This document shows positions 22,877-30,929 of a DNA stretch of 38,191 nt, piece after piece. Position 1 is the first letter of the stretch; each line of letters begins with the position of its first letter. The notes beneath the pieces are model-generated. The model saw nothing but the letters and a program-made list of their open reading frames with translations. It was not told the DNA's origin and searched no databases. The DNA comes from Spirochaetota bacterium (GTDB lineage: Bacteria > Spirochaetota > UBA4802 > UBA5368): assembly GCA_025457965.1 (NCBI GenBank), contig JALOTJ010000017.1, positions 1 to 38,191 on the forward strand, read 5' to 3'. The position numbers were made by a program, and so were the translations under genes.

Positions 22877-23569
22877 ATGAGTGCTGCAAGGAAAAAGCGT
22901 ACACCGGAAGAAGCTTCCGGTAAATATCATAAGGAAACATTCGACAAAATCTCGGACAGGAAGCGTGAGAAGATCATTAAAATCTCGACGGTGGAATTCG
23001 CCGAAAAGGGATTCAACGGCGCGAACGTAAACGTTATCGCGAACAAGTCCGGAATAAGCATCGGCTCCATGTACAATTACTTTTCCAGCAAGGAGCACCT
23101 TTTCTTGACCGTCGTCGACGAGGGATACAAGCTGCTCGAGGAGGCCTTCGCCGGCGCCGACCTGGCAAACGGCGATATCTTTCAGAAGCTCGAAACGATC
23201 ATCCGGGTGGCCCAGAAGCACTCGCGCTCGCACCCCCATTTCGTACAGCTCTACCAGGACATCACCACCGAAAGCCTTGCGCATCTTTCCGCCAGGCTTT
23301 CCCGGAAAATCGAGAACATATCGGCGGTTTTCTACCGCCATTACCTGAAGGAGGCCAAAGTGCAGGGTCTCGTCGATCCGTCGATCGACGATCACGTGGC
23401 GTCGTTCTGCATAGACAACATCATCGTCCTGATGCAGTTCTCGTATACCTCCGAGTACTATAAGGAGCGCCTGCTCACTTTTATCGGAGAGGATGCTTTA
23501 GAGGACGATGAGCGCGTCATCACGGGGATGATGGACTTCATACGCCGGGCGATCGGAGTACGCACGTGA
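22877..23569 (+). CDS. TetR-family transcriptional regulator (first of tandem pair)
   Basis: The 230-aa product has a basic N-terminal tail of about 25 residues, then a TetR DNA-binding domain (about residues 27-75) with EFAEKGFNGANVNVIANKSG and ISIGSMYNYFSSKEHLF, the helix-turn-helix plus the conserved YNYF. The remaining helical part binds an unknown ligand. AAAGGAG lies close before the ATG. It overlaps the next TetR gene by 4 bases (GTGA), and that one overlaps the symporter gene, so all three are translationally coupled. No palindrome like that at 6723 or 13319 was found just upstream. A regulator of the symporter or of lipid/prenyl genes is likely (inference). Confidence 0.9.
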   Translation: MSAARKKRTPEEASGKYHKETFDKISDRKREKIIKISTVEFAEKGFNGANVNVIANKSGISIGSMYNYFSSKEHLFLTVVDEGYKLLEEAFAGADLANGDIFQKLETIIRVAQKHSRSHPHFVQLYQDITTESLAHLSARLSRKIENISAVFYRHYLKEAKVQGLVDPSIDDHVASFCIDNIIVLMQFSYTSEYYKERLLTFIGEDALEDDERVITGMMDFIRRAIGVRT

Positions 23570-24222
23570 GCGCGGAGAAACCGGAAAAAGCGGCCGCGCG
23601 GGCGAAATCACCGGCGCAGCGAAACAACAAAGACATTATCAATCTTCGCCGCACGCAGCTCACGGCGGCGGCCTACCGTGTGGTCAGCCGCAAGGGCTAT
23701 TACAACTTCACCATCAAGGACATCGCCCGCGAGGCCGGCCTTTCGACCGGGCTCGTGCACTATTACTTCAAGGACAAACAGGAACTGCTGTTCACGCTTC
23801 TAAAGGAGATGAACAACAACCTGCGCGTTTTCCTCAACAGGGCGCTGGCGAAATCCGATGATCCGCGTGAGAAGCTTTCGATATTCCTCGATCAGGCCTT
23901 CAACCTGGTCGAGAGGGAGAAGGATTACTTTCACGTGCTCATCGATTTCTGGACCCAGATAAACCACAACGAGCGCATACGCCGTGCCAATGTCAAGCTC
24001 TTCGAGAGCTTCCGCATCGAGGTGGGCGCCATCATAACCGAGGGCATGCGGGACGGGATCTTCCGGAAGGTGGATGTGGCCTATGTCGCCATGGTGATCG
24101 TCTCGATAATCCAGGGGGCGATCATCCAGTACGTGCTTGACCGGGCCGCGTTCAACTATAAGGAATACACCGGCAGGATCAAGGTCCAGGTATTGGAGAT
24201 GCTGCTGAAAAAAGCCCGATGA
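23566..24222 (+). CDS. TetR-family transcriptional regulator (second of tandem pair)
   Basis: This 218-aa protein begins at a GTG that overlaps the stop of the preceding TetR gene. The DNA-binding domain spans about residues 28-76, with AAYRVVSRKGYYNFTIKDIA and REAGLSTGLVHYYFKDKQEL. The C-terminal part (REKLSIFLDQAFNLVEREKD, FWTQINHNERIR) resembles the BetI-like group of TetR regulators. It is clearly divergent in sequence from its neighbour, so the pair is not a recent duplication. It ends in a 4-base overlap with the symporter gene. The two regulators may act as a heteromeric or cross-regulating pair (inference). Confidence 0.9.
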   Translation: MSAEKPEKAAARAKSPAQRNNKDIINLRRTQLTAAAYRVVSRKGYYNFTIKDIAREAGLSTGLVHYYFKDKQELLFTLLKEMNNNLRVFLNRALAKSDDPREKLSIFLDQAFNLVEREKDYFHVLIDFWTQINHNERIRRANVKLFESFRIEVGAIITEGMRDGIFRKVDVAYVAMVIVSIIQGAIIQYVLDRAAFNYKEYTGRIKVQVLEMLLKKAR

Positions 24223-25646
24223 CCATCGATATCGCGGTAATCCTGTCATACATCCTAATCATCAATATCGTCGGGATTCGGTTCTCCGGCGGAACGAGCG
24301 TGCGCGATTATTTCCTCGGCAATCGCTCCGTGCACTGGGGCCTGGTATGCCTGTCGATAGTCGCGACGGAGACATCGAGCCTCAGCTTCATTTCGATCCC
24401 CGGACTCGCCTACGCAAGCGGGACGGGGTTTTTGCAGATAACCTTCGGTTACCTGCTGGGACGCGTACTTGTCGCCGCCTTTTTGCTGCCGAAATATTTT
24501 CAGGGCGAGTACGAGACCGTCTACGAATTCCTCCAGCGAAGGTTCGGCCGGGCCTCGCGCAAAACCGTCTCGGTGATATTTCACGTAACGCGCCTCTTCG
24601 CCGACAGCGTGCGCCTCTTCGCCACGGCCATACCGCTCACGGTGATGATCGGATGGGACTACCGGCTGTCGCTTGCGGTAATCGGTGCCGCCACGTTCAT
24701 CTATACGTTTTATGGGGGAATACGGGCCGTCATCGTGACCGACGCGCTCCAGCTCGTGTTGTACCTGTTCTGCGTGGGCCTGGGCGTCTGGTGCGTAATG
24801 GAAGAGCTTTCCCTGTCGTTCGCGGGAGCCTTCGCCCTCATCCCGGCCGCGGACCTTGCGTTCATTTCGACCGGCATGGGGGGGGGCGCGGCGAAACTGT
24901 TCGGGTCCTACAACCTTTTAACCGGCATTATCGGGGGCGCATTTCTCTCGTTCGCCTCGCATGGCACCGACCACCTTCTGGTCCAGCGCGTACTGGCCTG
25001 CCGCGATATCGTTTCCGCGAGGAAGGCGATGGTTGCCAGTGGATTCGTCGTCATCGCCCAAATCGCGCTCTTCCTTCTGTTCGGGCTTTTCATCAAGGTG
25101 CTCCTTGAAGCGCGCCCCTTCGCCTCGAGCGATTCCGTGGTGCCGTACTTCATCGTGAACCATCTTCCGGTCGGGCTGCGCGGACTCATGCTGGCCGGAA
25201 TCTTCGCCGCGGCGATGTCCACGCTCAGCTCTTCGATCAACTCGCTTTCATCGTCAACCGCCCTTGACCTTTTCCGGCTTGATGAGCGCGCCATACCCGA
25301 GCGTAAGAAGGTCGTCGTGGCGCGGTGCATCTCTCTGTTCTGGACGCTCGCGATCATCGGCGTCTCCATGCTCTTTCACGACTCCAAGAACCCGCTGGTC
25401 GAGGTGGGGCTCTCGATAGCATCGGTCACGTACGGCGGCATGCTGGGGATATTCTTGCTGGGGCGGTTCGCCACCGGAATCGACGACCGCGCGGCCCTTT
25501 CCGGCGTTTTCGCGGGTGTGGCGACGGTGACGGCGGTGATGGTCTTCACCGGTCTATTCTGGCTGTGGTACGTCGCCGTGGGCTTCTTCGTCTGCGTGGC
25601 GGTCGCGCTCGCGGCCGGACGGGCGTTCAGTTGGGGTCTTCGATGA
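24219..25646 (+). CDS. Sodium:solute symporter (SSS family)
   Basis: This 475-aa inner-membrane protein has about 12-13 hydrophobic helices. SSS-family features are SVRDYFLGNRSVHWGLVCLS (25-44), TETSSLSFISIPGLAYASG and SHGTDHLLVQRVLACRD, along with the conserved Ser/Thr-rich AAMSTLSSSINSLSSSTALD (about 330-349) of the sodium site. It couples substrate uptake to sodium entry; the family takes up sugars, proline, pantothenate, carboxylates and others, and the substrate here is not decidable. The ATG overlaps the TetR stop, so it is probably controlled by one or both regulators. Its end overlaps the end of the convergent receiver-HATPase gene by 20 bases. Confidence 0.9.
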   Translation: MTIDIAVILSYILIINIVGIRFSGGTSVRDYFLGNRSVHWGLVCLSIVATETSSLSFISIPGLAYASGTGFLQITFGYLLGRVLVAAFLLPKYFQGEYETVYEFLQRRFGRASRKTVSVIFHVTRLFADSVRLFATAIPLTVMIGWDYRLSLAVIGAATFIYTFYGGIRAVIVTDALQLVLYLFCVGLGVWCVMEELSLSFAGAFALIPAADLAFISTGMGGGAAKLFGSYNLLTGIIGGAFLSFASHGTDHLLVQRVLACRDIVSARKAMVASGFVVIAQIALFLLFGLFIKVLLEARPFASSDSVVPYFIVNHLPVGLRGLMLAGIFAAAMSTLSSSINSLSSSTALDLFRLDERAIPERKKVVVARCISLFWTLAIIGVSMLFHDSKNPLVEVGLSIASVTYGGMLGIFLLGRFATGIDDRAALSGVFAGVATVTAVMVFTGLFWLWYVAVGFFVCVAVALAAGRAFSWGLR

Positions 25647-26574
25647 TCTTGAGCGATGAGTGCGTTTCGTATCCGGCCGGCGGCTCGCGGTCGAAGAGCA
25701 GGATGATCTCGGTGCGGACCTTGTTGCGGATGACGAAGTAATACTCGGACGTGAGCTTGCGAACCAGGTCGATGCCGCGGCCGGTTTCGGATACCCTGTC
25801 CGATATCTCCTCTCCCGTCTCGTAGGCGCGCAGAATCATCTGGGACTCCTCGACGGCCCGGCGGATGCTGTCCAGGATTTTCTGCTTTGTCAGGTTCCCC
25901 TTGTAATCGGTGATGGAGATTCCATAGCCCTGGTCATTATGCGAGAAGAAAAGGTCCACGAACTCGCCCTTTTTCAGCTTCACCGGCAACCGCTCCTCTT
26001 TCTCCTTCGTGTAGCCGTGTGAGTGATAGACCGAGTTGATGATGAGCTCGTTGAGGATGAGGTTGAGCACCGATTTATTTTTAACCTGGACGCCCCATCC
26101 CTCGAGCTGCTGCATGAGCGCCGCTATCGCGGGACGTATCTGGTCCGAGGCGGTAATCCGTACCTTCTGGATTCCCTCCGCGGGGGTGTCCATGTAATTG
26201 TTCAGCCCGAAGATGTTTTTACGCGTGATGAGCTTTCCGGCCAGGCCCACGAGCTCCTTTTCCCTCAGCGGCTTGCGCAGTACATTGCCTATTCCCTCGC
26301 GGAAGATGTGCTCGAAGAACGTGTCGATGTCCTTCTCGGTTATCATGATGGCGGGAATGAAAGGGTAGTACGTGGTGATATAGTTGTACAGGTCGAAGGC
26401 GTTGTCGCCGGGAAGCTCCACCTCGGAGACGATGAGGTCGAAATCGCTGGATTTCAGCCTTGCCATGGCGTCGAAGGCGGACTCGCAGGCGACAACCGTG
26501 TAGCCGGCTTCACGGAATATCAGCGCGATGGTTTCGCGATACGGGGAGAAGTCGACGATCAGGATGTTGTACAT
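25627..26574 (-). CDS. Receiver-like domain fused to HATPase (RsbW-type) domain, phosphoacceptor Asp replaced by Glu
   Basis: This 315-aa cytoplasmic protein has an N-terminal response-regulator receiver fold (about 1-118). The phosphoacceptor position reads DLIVSEVELPG, so E51 stands where Asp is expected. The metal-binding acidic pair is D8-F9 instead of two acids, while T79 and K101-P102 are conserved. The C-terminal GHKL ATPase-like domain (about 140-300) has NELIINSVYH (N175, E176, N180), ITDYKG and ETGRGIDLV, as in anti-sigma kinases and histidine kinases, but no His phosphotransfer helix. It looks like a constitutively on or phosphorylation-independent switch linked to an ATPase. The start at 26574 is chosen because the fold begins there; GGAG lies 11 bases upstream. 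Confidence 0.8.
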   Translation of the reverse strand: MYNILIVDFSPYRETIALIFREAGYTVVACESAFDAMARLKSSDFDLIVSEVELPGDNAFDLYNYITTYYPFIPAIMITEKDIDTFFEHIFREGIGNVLRKPLREKELVGLAGKLITRKNIFGLNNYMDTPAEGIQKVRITASDQIRPAIAALMQQLEGWGVQVKNKSVLNLILNELIINSVYHSHGYTKEKEERLPVKLKKGEFVDLFFSHNDQGYGISITDYKGNLTKQKILDSIRRAVEESQMILRAYETGEEISDRVSETGRGIDLVRKLTSEYYFVIRNKVRTEIILLFDREPPAGYETHSSLKIIEDPN

Positions 26575-26913
26575 TGGAGCACCGTCTCCATGGCTTGAAT
26601 ACCCGGTCGACGCGGCGACCTTCCGCGGCGGAATTCGGGTCATCCGGGCTTATGCTGTATTATCGGAAATTCAGGCAAAAAGGATTATACGCCGAATCGG
26701 AGTGGTCCGCCTAAAATGTCCTTGAATTACACGCCCATATTTACGAAAATATAACCGGGGTGGATCGTTACCCTGCGCTATTATAAAACATGGCGTGTAC
26801 CGGTTGTCGCCCGGTGATTCATAATGGCATGCGGTGCGTTGTTTATCGGCGCCGAGAAACGATGCAATGACCCCGGTGGCGGCGTCAGGGGTATTTTTGC
26901 GGAGGATATCACG
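26575..26913. other. Divergent intergenic region
   Basis: About 340 bases lie between the receiver-HATPase gene and a small exported protein. Frames here are short and lack start signals. The stretch 26730-26790 is AT-richer, with TATTAT and TATAAA near 26779-26787, but no convincing -35 box. No repeat or RNA motif was recognised. Confidence 0.45.
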
Positions 26914-27618
26914 ATGAAGAGAGCTTGTATGGCTGTTGTATGCCTGACGATGGCGGTGATGCTGACGGTCCCGGCGGTCTGGTCCCAGGAGAAAAAGGAG
27001 GGCGATCGTGGAAGCACGCTCACTTCCGAAAAGCTCGACAACGAGGGCAGGGCGCTCGATGAGCAGATCGTTTCAATCAGCAAGAAGATCGAGGACGTAA
27101 TCGGCCGGTACAAGCTCATGACGGTCAAAGACATCCGGCTGCTGCCCTACCAGATAAGCTACAGCCTCGGCGATGGCCATATCGAAATCCAGCGGCACAG
27201 CTTCGAGAGGGACGAGTTGACCAGGCAGGTGACGCGTTTAAAGAAAAAGGTCATAAAGATATATTCAACGGGTTCGGGTGTTTCGAAAATCGAGTCGGAA
27301 ATCATCGATCGCGATTATAACGGCGCCCTCTACACGACGGTGACGATCATGGATTCATCGCCCTCGGCGGCGGGAACGGACGATGTAGTGTTTACTCACT
27401 CCATTAATGGAAAAAAGCTTCTCGACGGGCGACGTCTCGGCGAAGTGAAAAACTCGACGGCCTTTCCGGTGCGTAACAGCCTGAAGCGCGAGTTCCTGGT
27501 GCCGCACCTCGAGTACTTCTGCCAGGTACTGCTCTCCATCGCCGAAACGCACGCAAAGGGAATAAAGGATTCTGACAGCCAGATGTACGAGTTCCTCAAG
27601 GAGTCGACCAGCTACTGA
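26914..27618 (+). CDS. Small exported protein of unknown function
   Basis: The 234-aa product has a Sec signal peptide (MKRACMAVVCLTMAVMLTVP, likely cleaved after VWS at about residue 24). The mature part starts charged, with a predicted coiled segment (GRALDEQIVSISKKIEDVIG, about 47-66). A mixed region with strand-like stretches follows (IRLLPYQISYSLGDGHIEIQ, ALYTTVTIMDSSPS) and a helical end. I do not recognise a family. GGAGG sits 8 bases before the ATG; the longer frame from 26824 is rejected. It stands alone, convergent to engB with 89 bases between. A periplasmic or lipid-facing role is possible, but nothing in context supports a specific one. Confidence 0.65.
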   Translation: MKRACMAVVCLTMAVMLTVPAVWSQEKKEGDRGSTLTSEKLDNEGRALDEQIVSISKKIEDVIGRYKLMTVKDIRLLPYQISYSLGDGHIEIQRHSFERDELTRQVTRLKKKVIKIYSTGSGVSKIESEIIDRDYNGALYTTVTIMDSSPSAAGTDDVVFTHSINGKKLLDGRRLGEVKNSTAFPVRNSLKREFLVPHLEYFCQVLLSIAETHAKGIKDSDSQMYEFLKESTSY

Positions 27619-27707
27619 ACCGCCGTGCGGCCCGGCCGGGTGTGCTGATCGCCGTCAGGCCGGGCGCAGGATTCCACGAAGCCGCCGGTTCCCGGGCCCC
27701 GGGTCGG

Positions 27708-28304
27708 TTATTCCGCCGCCTTTCTCCCGCCGTATTCATCGATAAGCCCCAGCATCTCTTTCCTGCCGTCGTTTGTTTTCGCGGAGGAAAAAAAGATTGA
27801 ATCGACGTCCACCGAAAGCGCGTCGGCGATGGCCCGCGCGGAGGCAAGGCGCCCGCCGCGGGTAAACTTGTCGCATTTTGTGGCGACCACCGCCACCGGG
27901 ACATTCCTTTCGGCGAGGAGGGTGATCATCTCCAGCTCGAAATCGCCCGGGAGACGGCGGATATCGATAAGCAGAAAGACGAGCCTTAGATTGTCGCGGT
28001 TGTGAATGTAGCTTTGAATGAGCGGGAGGAAACCGCTGCGGACCGACGCCGGGAGTTTGGCGTATCCGAAGCCGGGAAGGTCGACCAGGCTGATCCCGCC
28101 GTTCATGATGAAAAAGTTGACGCTCTTTGTGACCCCCGGCCGCGAACCGGTCTTGACAAGGTCCTTCTTGCCGGTGAGCATATTGATAAGGGACGACTTG
28201 CCCACATTGGAGCGGCCCATAAAGGCGAATTCGGGATAGGGCAGTTCCGGAAACGAGGCGGCCGAGAAAACGCTTTTTAAAAAGCGCACGTCTTTTACCT
28301 TCAT
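27708..28304 (-). CDS. engB: Ribosome-biogenesis GTPase EngB (YihA/YsxC)
   Basis: This 198-aa TRAFAC GTPase is needed for late assembly of the large ribosomal subunit. All G motifs are seen: G1 GRSNVGKS (30-37), G2 threonine T59 in PGVTKS, G3 DLPG (75-78), G4 TKCD (142-145) and G5 SAK (174-176). Length is typical. The ATG at 28304 overlaps the rimI stop by 4 bases; a longer open frame upstream runs antisense-like through rimI and is rejected. It is co-transcribed with rimI, a common pairing of housekeeping genes. Confidence 0.95.
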   Translation of the reverse strand: MKVKDVRFLKSVFSAASFPELPYPEFAFMGRSNVGKSSLINMLTGKKDLVKTGSRPGVTKSVNFFIMNGGISLVDLPGFGYAKLPASVRSGFLPLIQSYIHNRDNLRLVFLLIDIRRLPGDFELEMITLLAERNVPVAVVATKCDKFTRGGRLASARAIADALSVDVDSIFFSSAKTNDGRKEMLGLIDEYGGRKAAE

Positions 28305-28732
28305 CGGATGGTCAGCTCCATTAATACGGCATCGTCGTCCCCGTAGTATCGCTTCCTGAGTCCCGTTTCGATGAAACCCGCGGCCCGGTAAAAACTGCGG
28401 GCGGCCTCGTCGAGCGCGCGCACCTCCAAAAGGACCCTGGCGGCATCCGGCGGGCGCAGGTCCCGGAGGAGGTGGTCCAAGAGCGCGCGTCCGAAACCCC
28501 TGCGCCTCCGGTCGCCCCGTACCACGATCCTGTTGAGCTGTATCTCGCCGCCGACCTCCCAGGCCACCGCGTACCCGGCTATCCCGTCCTCGGTCTCGAT
28601 GACCACGAAACGCGAGAACGAGTTGGAAAGCTCGTTCTCCAGTCCGGTGCGGGTCCACGGCGACTTCATCCACTCATTTTCGAGGGAGCAGACGGCATCC
28701 AGGTCGGCGGGCAGAGCGTATCGTATCTTCAT
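28301..28732 (-). CDS. rimI: Ribosomal-protein-alanine N-acetyltransferase RimI
   Basis: This 143-aa GNAT-fold enzyme transfers acetyl from acetyl-CoA to the N-terminal Ala of ribosomal protein S18 in the classical case. It shows IQLNRIVVRGDRRRRGFGRA, containing the acetyl-CoA loop RRRGFG, and DEAARSFYRAAGFIETGLRK with the RimI-typical FYxxxGF and following YY. The start is ambiguous between ATG 28732 and GTG 28738; ATG is chosen because the fold begins at MKIRYALPADL, but no strong ribosome-binding site is seen. On the minus strand a TTGACA (28773-28768) is suitably placed for a promoter giving a very short leader. Confidence 0.88.
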   Translation of the reverse strand: MKIRYALPADLDAVCSLENEWMKSPWTRTGLENELSNSFSRFVVIETEDGIAGYAVAWEVGGEIQLNRIVVRGDRRRRGFGRALLDHLLRDLRPPDAARVLLEVRALDEAARSFYRAAGFIETGLRKRYYGDDDAVLMELTIR

Positions 28733-28900
28733 GTCCACCGTCCAACTATCCCCGTGCGAAGACGCCTGTCAAAAGAAAATTGTGAGCAAAAAGTCTTTGA
28801 CAAAAAAGGTGCAGGAATACTTTTTCTAACAATCATATCCGGAAACCGGCCGCCGGTGAGAATCCGGCGCGGCCCGGCGGAAAATACGGGTGTATCATCA

Positions 28901-29119
28901 ATGGCCAAGACAAAGTGCCGGGTTGTAGTACGGTCGGAATACTGCAAGGGGTGCAATCTCTGCATCGCCTACTGCAAGAAAGGGGTCCTCGCTCCCTCCG
29001 AAGGCCTCAACAAGGCCGGTTATCATTACGCGACCCCCGACGACGAAAAGGAGTGCACCGGGTGCAGGGTGTGCGTGCTCGTGTGCCCCGAGGTCGCGAT
29101 AGAGGTGTACGGTGAATAA
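28901..29119 (+). CDS. 2-Oxoacid:ferredoxin oxidoreductase delta (ferredoxin-like) subunit
   Basis: This 72-aa protein has two ferredoxin cluster motifs, CKGCNLCIAYC and CTGCRVCVLVCP, each binding a 4Fe-4S centre that carries electrons from the oxidoreductase core to ferredoxin. It is the delta-type subunit of a KOR/VOR enzyme and opens the four-gene operon, overlapping the alpha gene by 8 bases. The ATG at 28901 begins MAKTKCRVVVRSEYC. Its ribosome-binding site is weak. The leader contains a TTGACA at 28797-28802 and a GC-rich hairpin region discussed as a finding. Confidence 0.92.
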   Translation: MAKTKCRVVVRSEYCKGCNLCIAYCKKGVLAPSEGLNKAGYHYATPDDEKECTGCRVCVLVCPEVAIEVYGE

Positions 29120-30179
29120 AGTATTCATGAGCGGCAACCACGCCTTCGCCGAGGCCGCCATACGCGCGGGATGCCGGAGCTATTTCGGTTATCCCATCAC
29201 GCCGCAGAACGAGCTGGGCGAATACATGGCCGAGCACCTGCCAAAGAGCGGCGGGGTGTTCGTGCAGTCGGAGAGCGAGACGGCCGCCATCAACATGGTC
29301 ATCGGGGCCGCCGCGGCGGGAGCGAGGGTAATGACCTCATCGTCGAGCCCCGGCATAAGCCTGAAGCAGGAGGGCATCTCCTTTCTCGCGGGCTTTCAGC
29401 TTCCGGCGGTCATCGTCAACGTTATGCGCGGCGGGCCGGGCCTCGGCAACATCGCCCCGGCGCAGGGCGACTACTTCCAGGCCACGCGGGGCGGCGGGCA
29501 CGGCGATTACCGCACGCCGGTCTTCGCTCCGGGGTCGGTGCAGGAGGTCGCCGACCTCACCAGGGTGGCGTTCGACGTCGCCGACCGCTACCGCACCCCG
29601 GTCATGATCCTTGGCGACGGGATGCTCGGCCAGATGAAGGAGCCGGTCGAGTTTCCCGACATGCTGGTGGACCTTCCCGAAAAGGAATGGGCGCTCAGGG
29701 GCCGGGGCGAGGGGGCCAGCCGCTACATGGCCTCGCTCATCCTCGACGTCATGGAGATGGAGCGGCACAACTGGGAGCTGGTGCGCAAGTACCAGGCCAT
29801 TACCAAGAACGAAACGCTGTACGAAGGATACATGCTCGACGACGCCAAAATCGTCGCCATCGCCTACGGCACCACGGCGCGTATCGCCAGGGCCGCGATA
29901 AAACGCGTCCGCAAGGAGGGGGTCCCCGCCGGGCTGCTTCGGCCCATCACCCTGTGGCCGTTCCCGAAGGAGCCGCTGCAGGAGCTCGCCCGGCGCATCG
30001 AGGACTTCGTGGTCTTCGAGATGAGCACGGGGCAGATGGTCGAGGACGTACTGCTCTCGCTCGAGGGCAGGGGGCGCGTCGCCTTCCACGGCAGGCCCGG
30101 GGGCGTGGTGCCGACCCCGGTGGAATTTTCCCGCATACTGTACCGCGAGTACCAGCGGCAAGTGAAGAGTGAAAAATGA
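29112..30179 (+). CDS. vorB: 2-Oxoisovalerate-type ferredoxin oxidoreductase alpha subunit (VorB-like)
   Basis: This 355-aa alpha subunit belongs to the pyruvate:ferredoxin-oxidoreductase superfamily and is closest in pattern to VorB proteins (3-methyl-2-oxobutanoate dehydrogenase). It begins GTG, eight bases inside the ferredoxin gene, with GAGG about 7 bases before it. Seen are SGNHAFAEAAIRAGC, FGYPITPQNELGEYMA (the conserved YPITP region), QSESETAAINMVIGAAAAGA and SSSPGISLKQEG, then the GGPGLGN motif and the C-terminal IAYGTTARIARAA domain. The enzyme oxidatively decarboxylates a 2-oxoacid to acyl-CoA and reduces ferredoxin. Branched-chain versus 2-oxoglutarate specificity is inferred only. 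Confidence 0.88.
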   Translation: MNKVFMSGNHAFAEAAIRAGCRSYFGYPITPQNELGEYMAEHLPKSGGVFVQSESETAAINMVIGAAAAGARVMTSSSSPGISLKQEGISFLAGFQLPAVIVNVMRGGPGLGNIAPAQGDYFQATRGGGHGDYRTPVFAPGSVQEVADLTRVAFDVADRYRTPVMILGDGMLGQMKEPVEFPDMLVDLPEKEWALRGRGEGASRYMASLILDVMEMERHNWELVRKYQAITKNETLYEGYMLDDAKIVAIAYGTTARIARAAIKRVRKEGVPAGLLRPITLWPFPKEPLQELARRIEDFVVFEMSTGQMVEDVLLSLEGRGRVAFHGRPGGVVPTPVEFSRILYREYQRQVKSEK

Positions 30180-30928
30180 AACTGCTGAACAAATGGCCGT
30201 CGTACTATAAGAAGGACGTGGTCACCCATTACTGCCCGGGCTGCGGCCACGGCATCGTGCACCGCATCGTGGCCGAGCTCCTCGAGGAGATGGACCTGGG
30301 CAAACGGGCGGTATGCGTAAACCCGGCGGGCTGCGCGGTGCTGGCCTACAAGTACTTCGACATCGACATGATCGAGTCGGCGCACGGACGCGGCACCGCC
30401 ATCGCCACCGGGGTGAAGCGGGTCAAGCCCGAGCTTTTCGTGTTCACCTACCAGGGCGACGGCGACCTCTCGGCCATCGGCACCGCCGAGACCATCCACT
30501 CGGCGAACCGCGGCGAGCATATAACGGTGATTTTCATCAACAACGCCGTCTACGGCATGACCGGAGGCCAGATGGCTCCGACCACGCTGCTGGGCCAGAG
30601 GACCACGACGACCCTCGGCGGGCGCAACCCGAAGTTCGACGGCTATCCCCTTCATATAACGGACATGATCGCGCCGTTGCCCGGCGTAATCTACGCGGAG
30701 CGCACCGCGATAAACGGCCCGGCCGGCATACAGAGGACGAAAAAGGCCATTCAGGCCGCCTTCCAGGTGCAGGTGGACGGCCTCGGCTATTCCATAGTCG
30801 AGGTGCTCTCCGCGTGCCCGACCAACTGGAAAATGACGCCGGAGGAATCCTTCAAGTGGATCACCGAGGTGATGGCGAAGGAGTATGTTCCCGGCGTGCT
30901 TACCGACAAGAGGGGGGGGCCTGCCTGA
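30176..30928 (+). CDS. 2-Oxoacid:ferredoxin oxidoreductase beta (ThDP-binding) subunit
   Basis: This 250-aa subunit holds thiamine diphosphate for 2-oxoacid decarboxylation. It carries HYCPGCGHGIVHRIV (C20, C23), ESAHGRGTAIATGVK, the ThDP-Mg motif GDGDLSAIG and NNAVYGMTGGQMAPTT. The latter two form the standard GDG-X(~25)-NN pair. The ATG overlaps the alpha stop by 4 bases. The last codons lie on a run of eight G residues (30912-30919), where a one-base assembly error would alter the end or the next start. Its cofactor need links it to the thi operon of this window. Confidence 0.92.
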   Translation: MKLLNKWPSYYKKDVVTHYCPGCGHGIVHRIVAELLEEMDLGKRAVCVNPAGCAVLAYKYFDIDMIESAHGRGTAIATGVKRVKPELFVFTYQGDGDLSAIGTAETIHSANRGEHITVIFINNAVYGMTGGQMAPTTLLGQRTTTTLGGRNPKFDGYPLHITDMIAPLPGVIYAERTAINGPAGIQRTKKAIQAAFQVQVDGLGYSIVEVLSACPTNWKMTPEESFKWITEVMAKEYVPGVLTDKRGGPA

Positions 30929-30929
30929 G

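Noticed and set aside
27708-28673. Long form of engB with about 120 extra N-terminal residues
   Set aside because: The extra part is out-of-frame rimI and Arg/Pro/Gly-rich. The EngB fold begins at 28304, at an ATGA overlap.
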